Notes: generated by a model from the letters alone, not told the origin. A stretch of 64,000 bases of DNA from Mycolicibacterium moriokaense (GCF_003347205.1 NZ_QQBJ01000004.1:124001-188000); one strand, 5' to 3'. Shown: positions 38,944-48,213, counted from the first letter of the stretch. Translations and numbers: made by a program.

Positions 38944-40821
38944 ATGACGATCGACTCGCACCCCATGCGCGGCGCTCACCAGGGCCTTTGGCAGATCGAG
39001 GACGTCCTCGACGATGCAGGCGAGATCGCGCTACCGCCCAGCATCACGCTGATCTCGCTCATCGAACGCAACATCGCGAATGTCGGCGACGCGGTGGCCT
39101 ACCGCTACCTGGACCACACCCGCTCGGAGGAGGGATTCGCCACCGAGTTGACCTGGAACCGCCTCGGTATCCGGATGCGGGCGCTCGGCGCAGAGATACA
39201 GAAGTTCGCGTCCCGCGGGGATCGCGTCGCCGTCCTCGCCCCACAGGGTCTCGACTACATCGCCGGGTTCTTCGCCGCCATCAAGGCGGGCACCGTCGCG
39301 GTGCCGCTGTTCGCGCCCGAGATGGCCGGCCACGCCGAACGTCTCGCTGTCGCGCTGCACGACTCGCGCCCGTCCGTCGTGCTGACCACCTCCGCGGCGG
39401 CGACCGCGGTGGCGGCGGCGCTGACCGAGGTCGGCCTGCCGCGACGACCGCGCGTGATCGCCATCGACACCGTCCCCGACTCGGCGGGCGACGAGTTGAC
39501 ACCGGTCCACGTCGACGCGGGCGACGTCTCGCACCTGCAGTACACGTCGGGTGCCACCCGGGACCCGGTCGGCGTCGAGATCACCCACCGGGCGGTCGGC
39601 ACCAACCTGACTCAGATGATCCTGTCCATCGACCTGCTCGACCGAAACACCCACGGCTGCAGCTGGTTACCGCTGTATCACGACATGGGCCTGTCGATGA
39701 TCGGCTTTCCGACCGTCTACGGCGGCCACTCGACGCTGATGTCGCCCTCGGCGTTCATCCGGCGGCCTCGGCGCTGGATCCGCGCGCTGGCGGCGGCCTC
39801 GCGGCAGGGCCGAGTCGTCACCGCCGCCCCCAACTTCGCCTGCGAGTACGCGGCGCAGCGCGGCCTGCCCGAGCCCGGCGATGACGTCGATCTGGCCAAC
39901 GTGGTGCTCATCCTGGGTTCGGAACCGGTGAGCACCAGGGCGATCGAGGCCTTCACCACCGCTTTCGCGCCCTACGGGTTGCCGCCGAGCGCGATCAAGC
40001 CGTCGTACGGCATCGCCGAGGCCACGCTTTTGGTGGCCACCACCGCGCCGGACGCCAGTCCCAGAGTGGTGCACCTCGACCGCGACAGGCTGGAGAAGGG
40101 CGAAGCAGTCGGGGTGGCCGACGACAGCCCGGCCGCGGCGGCTCACGTGTCGTGCGGTCAGATTGCCCGCAGCCTGCGGTGTGTCATCGCGGATCCCGAC
40201 ACCGGCAGCGAACGCCCCGACGGCCGCGTCGGCGAGATCTGGGTACATGGCGACAACGTCGGGCGCGGCTACTGGGGACGCCCGGAGGAGACCCGGCGGA
40301 CGTTCGGCGCGGCGCTTCGCTCGCGCCTGTCCGACGGCAGCCACGCGGACGGCGCTGCCGACGGCGCGGCGTGGTTGCGCAGCGGGGATCTGGGGTTCTA
40401 CGCCGACGGCGAGCTGTTCGTCACCGGCCGCATCGCGGATCTGATCGAGGTCGGCGACCGTCAGATCTATCCCGAGGGTGTCGAGGCGGCGGCCGCGGAG
40501 GCCTCGCCGGTGGTGCGTCGCGGCTATGTCGCCGCCTTCACGGTGCCCTCAGCAGACGGCGAGCAACTGGTGCTGGTCGCCGAACGCGCGTCGGGCACCC
40601 GTCGTGTCGATCCCGCTCCCGCCGTCGATGTCATCCGCGCCGAAGTGTGTGCGCGGCACAGGGTCTCCGTCGCCGACGTCCGGCTGGTGCCCGCGGGCGC
40701 GCTGCCACGCACGACCAGCGGCAAGCTGGCCCGGCGGGCCTGTCGGGCCGCCTACCTAGATGGCGATTTCGGGGAGCACGTGCACGGCGTCGCCGACCTG
40801 GATGGTGCCCGAGGTCAGTAG
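38944..40821 (+). CDS. FadD32-like fatty acyl-AMP ligase (FAAL)
   Basis: The ATG at 38944 has a CTGGAGG SD. The 625-residue protein follows FadD32 of M. tuberculosis along its length: AYRYLDHTRSEEGF, VAVLAPQGLDYIAGF, LQYTSGATRDPVGVEITH, the FAAL-specific region CSWLPLYHDMGLSMIGFP, KPSYGIAEATL, and the C-terminal IPRTTSGK-like LPRTTSGKLARRACRAAYLDG. FAALs make acyl-AMP and load it onto polyketide synthases. FadD32 works with Pks13 in mycolate condensation, but no pks13 or accD4 is here, so this is a paralogue. Its last 66 bases overlap the convergent MOSC gene. Confidence 0.87.
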   Translation: MTIDSHPMRGAHQGLWQIEDVLDDAGEIALPPSITLISLIERNIANVGDAVAYRYLDHTRSEEGFATELTWNRLGIRMRALGAEIQKFASRGDRVAVLAPQGLDYIAGFFAAIKAGTVAVPLFAPEMAGHAERLAVALHDSRPSVVLTTSAAATAVAAALTEVGLPRRPRVIAIDTVPDSAGDELTPVHVDAGDVSHLQYTSGATRDPVGVEITHRAVGTNLTQMILSIDLLDRNTHGCSWLPLYHDMGLSMIGFPTVYGGHSTLMSPSAFIRRPRRWIRALAAASRQGRVVTAAPNFACEYAAQRGLPEPGDDVDLANVVLILGSEPVSTRAIEAFTTAFAPYGLPPSAIKPSYGIAEATLLVATTAPDASPRVVHLDRDRLEKGEAVGVADDSPAAAAHVSCGQIARSLRCVIADPDTGSERPDGRVGEIWVHGDNVGRGYWGRPEETRRTFGAALRSRLSDGSHADGAADGAAWLRSGDLGFYADGELFVTGRIADLIEVGDRQIYPEGVEAAAAEASPVVRRGYVAAFTVPSADGEQLVLVAERASGTRRVDPAPAVDVIRAEVCARHRVSVADVRLVPAGALPRTTSGKLARRACRAAYLDGDFGEHVHGVADLDGARGQ

Positions 40822-41199
40822 CCGACATGTCGAGCCCGCCCGCCGGCGCAATGCCGCCGCGGCGCCCGGTCCGATGCCGTCATCGAGCAGTCGGCACGGC
40901 GCCGACACCCGCACCACCTCCAGTTCGACCGCGCCGATCAGCAGCCGGGCGCCCGGTCGAGTGGGAATGTCGCCGGCGTCGACGGTGACGTTGCGACGGG
41001 TGGCCCCGGCATCGAAGCGATAGCCGAGATCCTCGGCCGCCCGGTCGAGCAACTCCTGGGACTGGATGGTCACGTGCCTGTGGCGACTGCCGTGGTAGCG
41101 ATCGCCGACCAGGCCGCTGCCGGCTTCCGCGGTGACAGACTGCAGCGCACGCATCGGAAGGCGGCGGCCGGGCGCGACGTGGATGGCGACGACCTTCAC
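40756..41199 (-). CDS. MOSC-domain protein
   Basis: The 147-residue protein is a stand-alone MOSC domain: VVAIHVAPGRRLPMRALQSV, GLVGDRYHG, QSQELLDRAAEDLG, RRNVTVDAGDIPTRPGARLLIGAVELEVVRVSAPC with the conserved Cys, and CRLLTSGTIQVGDAVHV. MOSC domains bind or transfer molybdenum-cofactor sulfur. An isolated small MOSC protein may act in sulfur transfer or detoxification of N-oxygenated compounds. The 3' end is antisense to the last 66 bases of the FAAL gene. Both proteins keep family-typical C-termini, so the overlap is real. Confidence 0.87.
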   Translation of the reverse strand: MKVVAIHVAPGRRLPMRALQSVTAEAGSGLVGDRYHGSRHRHVTIQSQELLDRAAEDLGYRFDAGATRRNVTVDAGDIPTRPGARLLIGAVELEVVRVSAPCRLLDDGIGPGAAAALRRRAGSTCRLLTSGTIQVGDAVHVLPEIAI

Positions 41200-41257
41200 G
41201 GCGCCAAGTCTAGGAAAGAACCGGGTGCGACGTTGCGCGCGCGGCTAGGGTCGGCGG

Positions 41258-42442
41258 ATGACCTCGATGGCCGAAACGGCTGACCGGATTGTCGGATTGG
41301 CGCGCGGGATGCGAGAACTCGTGGCGGCCGAAGCGCCCGAGGCGGAGCGCAACCGCACCCTGACCCCGGCCGTCGTCGACGCGATGTGGGACAGCGAGCT
41401 GATGTCGGCGTTCAACCCGGTGGAAGCAGGCGGCGTCGAGCCCTCGTTCGCCGAGATGATCGAGACCTGGATCGAGATGGCTTGGCAGGACGGCTCATTC
41501 GGCTGGATCGGCATCGCCAACCTGCCGTCCTCGTTCGCCGCGGCGGCGTATCTGCCTGACGACGGGTTCGCCGAGGTGTTCACCGCCCATGACAACCGCG
41601 TCACGATGGGCGGCCAGTTCTTCCCCAACGGCCAGGGCCATGTGGTCGACGGAGGCTACCGGCTGAGCGGGTCGTGGAGCTTCGGTTCGGGCGCCGGCCA
41701 CTCCGAATACGTTGCCGCGGGCTTCTTCCCGATGGATGACGGCGAAATGCGCTGGATCAGCGAGGGCGTCCCCGACATGCAGGTGGCTGTGGTGCCGCGC
41801 GACGAGATCTCGTTCAATGACGGCTGGTTCGTCCAGGGGCTCAAGGGGACCGGCTCATACGACTACAGCGCAACCGACGTGTTCGTGCCCGCGGCGCGCA
41901 CCTTCGCCCTGTTCTCCCGCGAACCACGACGGGGGAGGTCGCCGGCCACCCGGATGGGCCTGATGCCCGTCACCGCCGCCGGTCACGCATCGTGGGCGCT
42001 GGGAGTGTCCAAGAGCATGCTCGACGACGTCCAGGAACTGGCTGCCACCAAGTTCCGGATGAGCGACATGGCGTCGCTGGCCAGCCGCCCGACGTTTCAG
42101 AAGGGCCTGGCACATCACGTGTCGGCGTGGCGGGCGGCCCGGCTGTTGGTGCTCGACGCGTTCACCACCGCCGAATCCGCCGTCGCCGCAGGCGAAGAGC
42201 TCACCCCGACGCTGCGCGCGGACATGCGGGCCGCCGCCGTCTACGCCACCGACGTGGCACGGGAATGCGCCCAGTGGGCCCATCTGGTTGCGGGCACCAG
42301 TTCGATCCGCGAAGGCACCCGGCTGGAGCGAGCGTTCCGCGACATCTACACCGGCACCCAGCACGCCTTCATCAGCGAGAAGGTCGCCATCGACGCAGCG
42401 CAGATCTGGCTGGGCGTGATCCCCGACCAGTTCGGCCTGTAA
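41258..42442 (+). CDS. acyl-CoA-dehydrogenase-fold flavin monooxygenase (HsaA/HpaB-like)
   Basis: The 394-residue protein has the acyl-CoA dehydrogenase fold in the group D flavin monooxygenase style. It shows EAPEAERNRTLTPAVVDAM, FNPVEAGGVEPSFAEMIETW, DGSFGWIGIANLPSSF, YRLSGSWSFGSGAGHSEYVAAGFF, LKGTGSYDYSATDVFVP, and LVAGTSSIREGTRLERAFRD. Relatives include HsaA of cholesterol ring breakdown and several two-component hydroxylases. The catalytic Glu typical of true acyl-CoA dehydrogenases is not evident. It would need a separate flavin reductase, and none is adjacent. Twenty-six bases separate it from the PLP enzyme gene. Confidence 0.82.
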   Translation: MTSMAETADRIVGLARGMRELVAAEAPEAERNRTLTPAVVDAMWDSELMSAFNPVEAGGVEPSFAEMIETWIEMAWQDGSFGWIGIANLPSSFAAAAYLPDDGFAEVFTAHDNRVTMGGQFFPNGQGHVVDGGYRLSGSWSFGSGAGHSEYVAAGFFPMDDGEMRWISEGVPDMQVAVVPRDEISFNDGWFVQGLKGTGSYDYSATDVFVPAARTFALFSREPRRGRSPATRMGLMPVTAAGHASWALGVSKSMLDDVQELAATKFRMSDMASLASRPTFQKGLAHHVSAWRAARLLVLDAFTTAESAVAAGEELTPTLRADMRAAAVYATDVARECAQWAHLVAGTSSIREGTRLERAFRDIYTGTQHAFISEKVAIDAAQIWLGVIPDQFGL

Positions 42443-42468
42443 CCGCGCATCGCCGATAGGGTTTCGCC

Positions 42469-43857
42469 ATGCGCGATCGCACCGCAGGGCTGTCCACCGC
42501 CGCGCACCGCGCCGAACAGTTTCTCGCCGGTCTCGACGACCGCCGGGTGGCGGCGCGCTCCGACGCCGCGGGCGTGCGCGATGCGCTGGGGGGACCGGTG
42601 CCCGAACACGGAGAACCGGCCGACCCCGTCATCGACGCGCTGGTAGCGGGCGCCGAGCCGGGCCTGGTGGCCACCGCGGGCCCGCGGCACTTCGGCTTCG
42701 TGATCGGCGGTGCGCTGCCCGCGGCGCTGGCCGCGGACTGGCTGGTCTCGGCGTGGGACCAGAACGCCGCGTTCCACGCGCTGTCGCCTGCCGCGGCCGC
42801 CATCGAGGAGATCACCTCCGCGTGGACACTCGACGTGCTCGGTCTGCCGGCCACCGCGAGCGTCGGCTTCGTCACCGGTGGCCAGGGCGCCAACACCACA
42901 TGCCTGGCCGCCGCGCGCCACGCGGTCCTGGCGGGGGCAGGCTGGAACGTCGAGGACGACGGGCTCATCGGGGCCCCGCCCATCCGCATCTTCTGCGGTG
43001 AGCAGGCGCACGCGACCATCGACACCGCGCTGCGCCAACTCGGTCTCGGCGCCAAGACACCGGTCCGCGTGCCCGCCGACGACCAGGGCCGCATGCGACC
43101 CGACGACCTGCGCAGCGCTCTGGAGGGCTCCGGCGGCGGCCCGGCGATCGTGTGCGCCCAGGCGGGCAATGTGGCCACCGGAGCCTTCGATACCTTCGAA
43201 CCGATCGCCGACGTGTGCCGCCGCCACGACGCCTGGCTGCACGTTGACGGCGCGTTCGGGCTGTGGGCGGCGGCAACGCCGACACTGCGGCACCTGACCG
43301 GCGGCGTCGACCGCGCCGACTCCTGGGCCGTCGACGCGCACAAGTGGCTGAACGTGCCCTACGACGGCGCGATGGCCATCGTCGCCGACCCGCGGGCTCA
43401 CTTGGCCGCGATGAGCCTTGCCGGGCCCTACCTGGTCGCGGACCCCGGCCAGCGCGACGGCACCAACTACGTGCCGGAGAGTTCGCGGCGAGCCCGCGCC
43501 GTTCCGATCTATGCGGCCATCCGCTCGCTCGGCCGCTCGGGGATCGCCGAACTGGTCGAGCGAAACTGCGCCCAGGCCCGCCGGATGGCCGATCGCCTTT
43601 CGGCCATCCCCGGCGCCCGGATCATCAACGACGTCGTCCTCAACCAAGTGCTGGTGCACCTGCCCGGCGGCGACGCCGCGAACCGCGCCGCGGTGGCCGC
43701 CGTCCAGCAGGACGGCACCTGCTGGCTCGGCGGCACCACGTGGCGCGGCGACTACATGCTGCGCGTGTCGATCTCGAACTGGGCGACCACCGACGACGAC
43801 ATCGATCGCTCCGCCGACGCGATAGCCGCTGCGGCAGCGTCGGTTTCGTCGCCGTAG
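42469..43857 (+). CDS. PLP-dependent group II decarboxylase-like enzyme
   Basis: The 462-residue protein has GPRHFGFVIGGALPAAL, FVTGGQGANTTCLAAAR, AWLHVDGAFGLWAA and DAHKWLNVPYDG with Schiff-base Lys292. It has the same fold as the 8538-9881 decarboxylase but is clearly a different branch: QGANTT in place of SAGN, and DAHKW in place of DPHKW. The reaction (decarboxylation, or a lyase/desulfhydrase-type activity) cannot be assigned. It follows the HsaA-like gene closely, so the two may act on one pathway. It is convergent with the BCCT transporter gene with no gap. Confidence 0.83.
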   Translation: MRDRTAGLSTAAHRAEQFLAGLDDRRVAARSDAAGVRDALGGPVPEHGEPADPVIDALVAGAEPGLVATAGPRHFGFVIGGALPAALAADWLVSAWDQNAAFHALSPAAAAIEEITSAWTLDVLGLPATASVGFVTGGQGANTTCLAAARHAVLAGAGWNVEDDGLIGAPPIRIFCGEQAHATIDTALRQLGLGAKTPVRVPADDQGRMRPDDLRSALEGSGGGPAIVCAQAGNVATGAFDTFEPIADVCRRHDAWLHVDGAFGLWAAATPTLRHLTGGVDRADSWAVDAHKWLNVPYDGAMAIVADPRAHLAAMSLAGPYLVADPGQRDGTNYVPESSRRARAVPIYAAIRSLGRSGIAELVERNCAQARRMADRLSAIPGARIINDVVLNQVLVHLPGGDAANRAAVAAVQQDGTCWLGGTTWRGDYMLRVSISNWATTDDDIDRSADAIAAAAASVSSP

Positions 43858-45684
43858 CTAGCGCGCCGTCGCCTCCTGCGGCTCGGCGTCCCGGCTGGCG
43901 TCCTTGGCGCCCTTGCCGGCCTCCTCGCCGTCGGAGCCGTCGTAGCCGTCGGCCAGCGGGTCCACCGGTTCGGAGATCGTCAACCTGCCGGTCGTCGGAT
44001 GCACCTCGCAGGTGTTGAGATCCACCGCCCGCACCGCGACCAGACCGGCCAGCGTCGCCGACACGTCGTGACGCGGGTGGCCGTCGATTTCCTCGGGCTC
44101 GGACACGTGCAACAACTGCGGCGTGGTGGCCAGGTCGAAGCGGAACGCCCGGAACATCGCCACGCAGGCGGCGACCATCACCAGCGAGAACGGCACCGCC
44201 GTGGCGATCGACGCCGTCTGCAGGGCGGTCAAGGAGCCGGACCCGCCGACCACCAGCAGCACGGCGGCGGCCACCCCTTCCAGCACGGCCCAGTAGACGC
44301 GGGTCAGCTTCGGCGGCTCCAGCTCACCGCCGGAGGACAGGATGTCGATGACCAGCGATCCCGAGTCCGACGAGGTGACGAAGAAGAAGATGATCACCAG
44401 GATCGCGACGACGCTGGTGATGATCCCGATCGGCAGCCCGTCGAGCAGATGGAACAGCGAGGTGTTGGTGTCCACGGCGCCGTCGACCAGCATGTCGCCG
44501 TCGTTGCGCTGACGCAGCACGGCCGCATCGCCGAACACCGTGAACCACAGCGACCCGATCAGCGTCGGAATCAACAGCACACCCGCGACGAACTCGCGGA
44601 TGGTGCGGCCACGCGAGATCCGCGCGATGAACATGCCGACGAACGGGGCCCAGCTGATCCACCAACCCCAGTAGAAGACGGTCCAGGAGCCCAGCCACTC
44701 ACCGTCGGAGTACGGGGCGGTCCGCAGCATGAGTTGCGGCAGCGACTGCACGTACACACCCAGGTTCTGCACCCACGCCTGCAGCAGGAACAACGTCGGC
44801 CCGAGCAACAGCACGAACAGCGCCAGCACCGCGGCCAGCACCATGTTGATGTTCGACAGCCACTTCAGGCCCTTGCTGACACCGCTGACCACCGATGCGG
44901 TCGCGATCGTGGTGATCGCGGCGATCATGCCGACGACCCACCAGTTGTTGATCTGGATCCAGCCGAGATACTCCAGCCCCGAGGCGATCTGGGTGATCCC
45001 GAAACCGAGCGAGGTGGCGACGCCGAACAGCGTGCCGACGATCGCGATGACGTCGACGGTGTGGCCCAGCGGCCCCTCCACCGCCTTGCGACCCACCAAC
45101 GGCTCGAGCAGCCAGCGCACCGACAGCGGCCTACCTTTGCGGTAGGTCATGTAGGCCATGCCGAGTCCGACCACGACATAGATGGCCCACGCGTGCAGGC
45201 CCCAGTGGAACAACGTGATGGCCATCGCCTGATCCGCGGCGGCGTCGGTGGAACCGGGGATGCCCCGCGCCGCCGGCGGCTCGACGTAGTGGGTGAGGGG
45301 TTCGGCGACCCCGTAGAACACCAGCCCGATTCCCATGCCGGCGCTGAAGAGCATGGCCAACCACGCCCAGAAGCCGAACTCGGGCCGCTCGTTGTCGCGG
45401 CCCAACCGGATGCGCCCGATGCGTGATGCACCGCAGTAGATCGCGAACAACACGAACGCGGTGGTGATCAGGATGTACCACCAGCCGATCCCGCTGGTGA
45501 TCGCGGAATTCAGTTTGCCGAAGGCATCTTTGGCGGTGCTGGAGTAGATCACCGCGAAGGCGATCAGGGCGACGATGACGATCGACGCCGGGATGAAAAC
45601 CTGTGGTTTCAGACTTCGCCAGGCGGTCTTCAACGGACCGTCCTCAGGCGAGTTTTCAGTTGGTGGTGATTCGCGCATGGTCAC
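43858..45684 (-). CDS. BCCT-family betaine/carnitine/choline transporter
   Basis: The 608-residue protein has 12 hydrophobic helices. The BCCT signature lies around FGFWAWLAMLFSAGMGIGLVFYGVAEPLTHY, with the substrate-site aromatic stretch FYWGWWISWAPFVGMFIARISRGRTIREF. The length, N-terminal polar tail and C-terminal charged tail (DGYDGSDGEEAGKGAKDASRD) match BetP-like Na+ or H+ symporters used in osmoadaptation. In M. tuberculosis the counterpart is Rv0917 (betP). The GTG at 45684 is chosen because AGGAGG lies eight bases upstream. An ABC osmoprotectant importer lies at 60-63.8 kb. Confidence 0.92.
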   Translation of the reverse strand: MTMRESPPTENSPEDGPLKTAWRSLKPQVFIPASIVIVALIAFAVIYSSTAKDAFGKLNSAITSGIGWWYILITTAFVLFAIYCGASRIGRIRLGRDNERPEFGFWAWLAMLFSAGMGIGLVFYGVAEPLTHYVEPPAARGIPGSTDAAADQAMAITLFHWGLHAWAIYVVVGLGMAYMTYRKGRPLSVRWLLEPLVGRKAVEGPLGHTVDVIAIVGTLFGVATSLGFGITQIASGLEYLGWIQINNWWVVGMIAAITTIATASVVSGVSKGLKWLSNINMVLAAVLALFVLLLGPTLFLLQAWVQNLGVYVQSLPQLMLRTAPYSDGEWLGSWTVFYWGWWISWAPFVGMFIARISRGRTIREFVAGVLLIPTLIGSLWFTVFGDAAVLRQRNDGDMLVDGAVDTNTSLFHLLDGLPIGIITSVVAILVIIFFFVTSSDSGSLVIDILSSGGELEPPKLTRVYWAVLEGVAAAVLLVVGGSGSLTALQTASIATAVPFSLVMVAACVAMFRAFRFDLATTPQLLHVSEPEEIDGHPRHDVSATLAGLVAVRAVDLNTCEVHPTTGRLTISEPVDPLADGYDGSDGEEAGKGAKDASRDAEPQEATAR

Positions 45685-45891
45685 GATAGCGCCTCCTCAT
45701 AATTCGTCTCGTCGCGCCGCGTGTGCCGGATACAGCCGGTAATTTGGAGGGTTGCTCGGGTTTACAGGAATCTGACCCTACCGCTTCGGCGGCCCGGTTG
45801 CTGGCGCGGCCCGAGCGCGATGGGAAATCAGCCACCGGCCCCACAAGAGGTCGTGGTATCAGCAGCGGCACCGTTGCCTAGGCTGAGTGAC

Positions 45892-46290
45892 ATGCCTATG
45901 GACCGTGCCGCCCTGGCCGTCGGTGGTATCCGGCTGGCGTCCGGGATCTCCTTCCTGGTCGACCCGCTGCGCGCGAACCGGCTGTGGGGCGATCCCGAGG
46001 AGCCGACGCCGACCGCTCAACTCCTGCTGCGGTCGATGGGTTACCGCGACGCGCTGATCGGCGGCCTGCTGGTGTCGGCCGGGCTGCGCGGGAAGAACAC
46101 CCGCGGCTGGTTTCTGGCCTCCGGCGGGGCCGACGCGGCCGACCTGCTGGGCGGCATGAGCGTGCACCACCAGATGAAACGGTCCCAGCAGCTGGTCGGG
46201 CTCGGCGGCGCCGTCGTCGGGATCGGCGTCGGGCTGTGGGGAGCTACCCGCCGCAGGCCCGCTCCCGCAACGGCGCCAGAAGCGCGTTGA
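45892..46290 (+). CDS. small membrane protein (DUF4267-like)
   Basis: The ATG at 45892 (MPMDRAALAVGGIRLASG) is chosen; TAGGCT ends seven bases upstream and fits a leaderless transcript. The 132-residue protein has three or four hydrophobic segments (RLASGISFLVDPL, LLRSMGYRDALIGGLLVSAGL, LVGLGGAVVGIGVGLWG) and an intervening polar loop MSVHHQMKRSQQ. The pattern resembles small DUF4267 membrane proteins. Function unknown. Its last 47 bases overlap the convergent TetR gene. Confidence 0.75.
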   Translation: MPMDRAALAVGGIRLASGISFLVDPLRANRLWGDPEEPTPTAQLLLRSMGYRDALIGGLLVSAGLRGKNTRGWFLASGGADAADLLGGMSVHHQMKRSQQLVGLGGAVVGIGVGLWGATRRRPAPATAPEAR

Positions 46291-46864
46291 GTCCGTAGGA
46301 GAACACCGCGTCGTAATCGGTCGGCGACTGCAGCGCCTCGACCAGTGAGTGGTCTGGCCAGTCGTCTGACCACAGCGAGGGATCCTCTTCGTCGTGCTTG
46401 GCGCCGCGAACCGCGGAGAACTGCATGACCGCAGACGAGATGACGTGCACCTGGATCGCCCTCAGCACCAGCGCCGCGTCGGTTCCGGTGACACCCAGGT
46501 CAGCCAGCGCAGCCGCGAGTGTCTGCTGGACGGGCAGAAACAACCGCGGCGTCCGGTCGCGCTCGTGGGCGATGGCCAGCAGGTGCTGTCGCTCGATCAG
46601 CACCCTGCGCTGCGAGCGAGCAAGCGAGGCGATGCGATCCACGGGCGTGTCACCGTCGACCGGCAGATGCGCCATCTGGCTCAACAGCCGGTCGACCAGG
46701 CTGTCGAACAGCTTGTCGCGGCCGCCGACATGCCAGTAGATCGACGTGACCGCCACGCCGAGTTCCTCGGCCAGGCCGCGCATGGTGAAGCCGTCCACCC
46801 CGTCGAGTTCGATCAGGCGTGCGGCGGTGTCGAGGATCGCGTCCGCGTCGACAGAGTCCTTCAC
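46244..46864 (-). CDS. TetR-family transcriptional regulator
   Basis: The GTG at 46864 overlaps the Rieske-oxygenase stop (GTGA), which sets the start. The 206-residue protein has the TetR helix-turn-helix GFTMRGLAEELGVAVTSIYWHVGGRDKLFDSLVDRLL in its first 60 residues and an all-helical ligand domain after it. Being translated with the Rieske gene, and with palindromes in the divergent promoter (48246-48277), it is very likely the local repressor of the Rieske and amidohydrolase genes. The ligand is unknown. Confidence 0.9.
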   Translation of the reverse strand: MKDSVDADAILDTAARLIELDGVDGFTMRGLAEELGVAVTSIYWHVGGRDKLFDSLVDRLLSQMAHLPVDGDTPVDRIASLARSQRRVLIERQHLLAIAHERDRTPRLFLPVQQTLAAALADLGVTGTDAALVLRAIQVHVISSAVMQFSAVRGAKHDEEDPSLWSDDWPDHSLVEALQSPTDYDAVFSYGLNALLAPLRERACGG

Positions 46865-48213
46865 GGTGTCTGGCCGCCGGTCATGCGCTCGGAGTCGGGC
46901 AGATCGAGATAACGCTCGAGGTTGCGGTGCATGTTGATCACCCGCCGCTCCTCGTTGGACAACGTCAGGTGGGTGAAGCCGGGTTGCCGCAGCCCGCGCT
47001 GGAGCCCCGCGAGCACCTCGATGTCCTGGGTCAGCACCAGACCCGGATGCGCCTCGTCGGCCGTCATCCGAACGTCGGTCGGCGTGACCCTCGGCGCGCC
47101 GGGCGGCATCCGCATCCACAGGATCATCGTCAGCTCGCCGTGGTCCGGATTCGGCCCCGGCCGTGCGGTCAACACCGTCAGATGATCGGCGTTGACCAAC
47201 AGGGACATGTTCGGAAACACGTTGTACTGGTGCAGACGCAGGATCTGGTCGGTGCTGGCCCAGCTCAGGTCGACACCGCGTTCGGTGGCGAAAGCCCTTG
47301 TCCGCCCGGCGATCACATCCGACACAGACTCGCCCGGGCCCACCGCGGCAGCGGGAAACGGGGTGTCCTCGGCGAGACCCATCAGCGCGCCCTGCGTCGT
47401 CACGTAGGCGTCCCACACCTCGGCGTCGGTGAGAGCCTCCTTGATCTGCGGGCTCGGCACCCCGTAGCTCTGTTCGGACTTGCCGGTGTGGCCCCAGATG
47501 ACCTGCGGCGCGTAGACGTCGTCCATGCACCTGTGCAGCTCGGGATGCAGGGTCTGGATGTGGTAGGTCTCGCTGAACCCGTCCGCGATGGTCTTCCAGT
47601 TCGCGTCCACCTCGACGGTCATGGTGGCGTAGCACCGGAAGTCGCCGAGCCCGCACCATGCGATGTCGTTCGGCATCGCCTCCAGGTAGTCGCTCAGCGA
47701 GATCGCGTCGGTGTCGAGGTTGACGAAGACCAGCCGCTCCCAGGTGTCGACCTTCGCCGCGATCAACGGGAACTCGGAGAACGTCAACCCCCCGAATCCC
47801 TTGCGGTTGGGCACCCGTTTCAGGGTGCCGGTGAGGTCCCACGTCCAGCCGTGGTAGCCGCACTTCAGCTCGGACAGCTGTGCTCCGGAACCCGAGCACA
47901 GCGAGTTGCCGCGGTGCCTGCACACGTTCTGGAACGCGCGCAGGTCGCCGTCGTCGCCGCGGACGACGAGCACCGAGTAGGGGCCGCATCGATAGGTGAA
48001 GTAGTCACCGGGCTCGGCGACGTGGTCGACCGTGCAGGCCACCTGCCACACCTTCGGCCACATCCGCTCGGTTTCCAGCTGCGCGAAGGCCGGGCTGTGA
48101 TAGCGCTGGGCGGGCACCAGCGTGGGGCTTTTCGGCGGCGTGCCGATCGCGTCTTCCCGCGTCACTGCGGCGGGGTCGCGCAGCGCCGGTCCCACCTGGG
48201 CTGTGTCGGTCAC
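46861..48213 (-). CDS. Rieske [2Fe-2S] ring-hydroxylating oxygenase, alpha subunit
   Basis: The 450-residue protein has a Rieske domain with Cys98-x-His100 and Cys118-x2-His121 (NVCRHRGNSL, LKCGYHGW). The catalytic domain has the mononuclear-iron His218/His223 in DGFSETYHIQTLHPE and a later acidic ligand region. It is an aromatic-ring or demethylase-type oxygenase large subunit that needs a reductase; no reductase or beta subunit is adjacent. The GTG has an AGGGAGGG SD. It is translationally coupled to the TetR gene and divergent from an amidohydrolase, suggesting a small catabolic module. Confidence 0.9.
   Translation of the reverse strand: MTDTAQVGPALRDPAAVTREDAIGTPPKSPTLVPAQRYHSPAFAQLETERMWPKVWQVACTVDHVAEPGDYFTYRCGPYSVLVVRGDDGDLRAFQNVCRHRGNSLCSGSGAQLSELKCGYHGWTWDLTGTLKRVPNRKGFGGLTFSEFPLIAAKVDTWERLVFVNLDTDAISLSDYLEAMPNDIAWCGLGDFRCYATMTVEVDANWKTIADGFSETYHIQTLHPELHRCMDDVYAPQVIWGHTGKSEQSYGVPSPQIKEALTDAEVWDAYVTTQGALMGLAEDTPFPAAAVGPGESVSDVIAGRTRAFATERGVDLSWASTDQILRLHQYNVFPNMSLLVNADHLTVLTARPGPNPDHGELTMILWMRMPPGAPRVTPTDVRMTADEAHPGLVLTQDIEVLAGLQRGLRQPGFTHLTLSNEERRVINMHRNLERYLDLPDSERMTGGQTP

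Noticed and set aside
46244-47989. Apparent 581-residue fusion ending in a TetR domain
   Set aside because: The upstream 370 residues are an out-of-frame reading of the Rieske oxygenase gene. The GTGA overlap at 46861-46864 gives the real TetR start.
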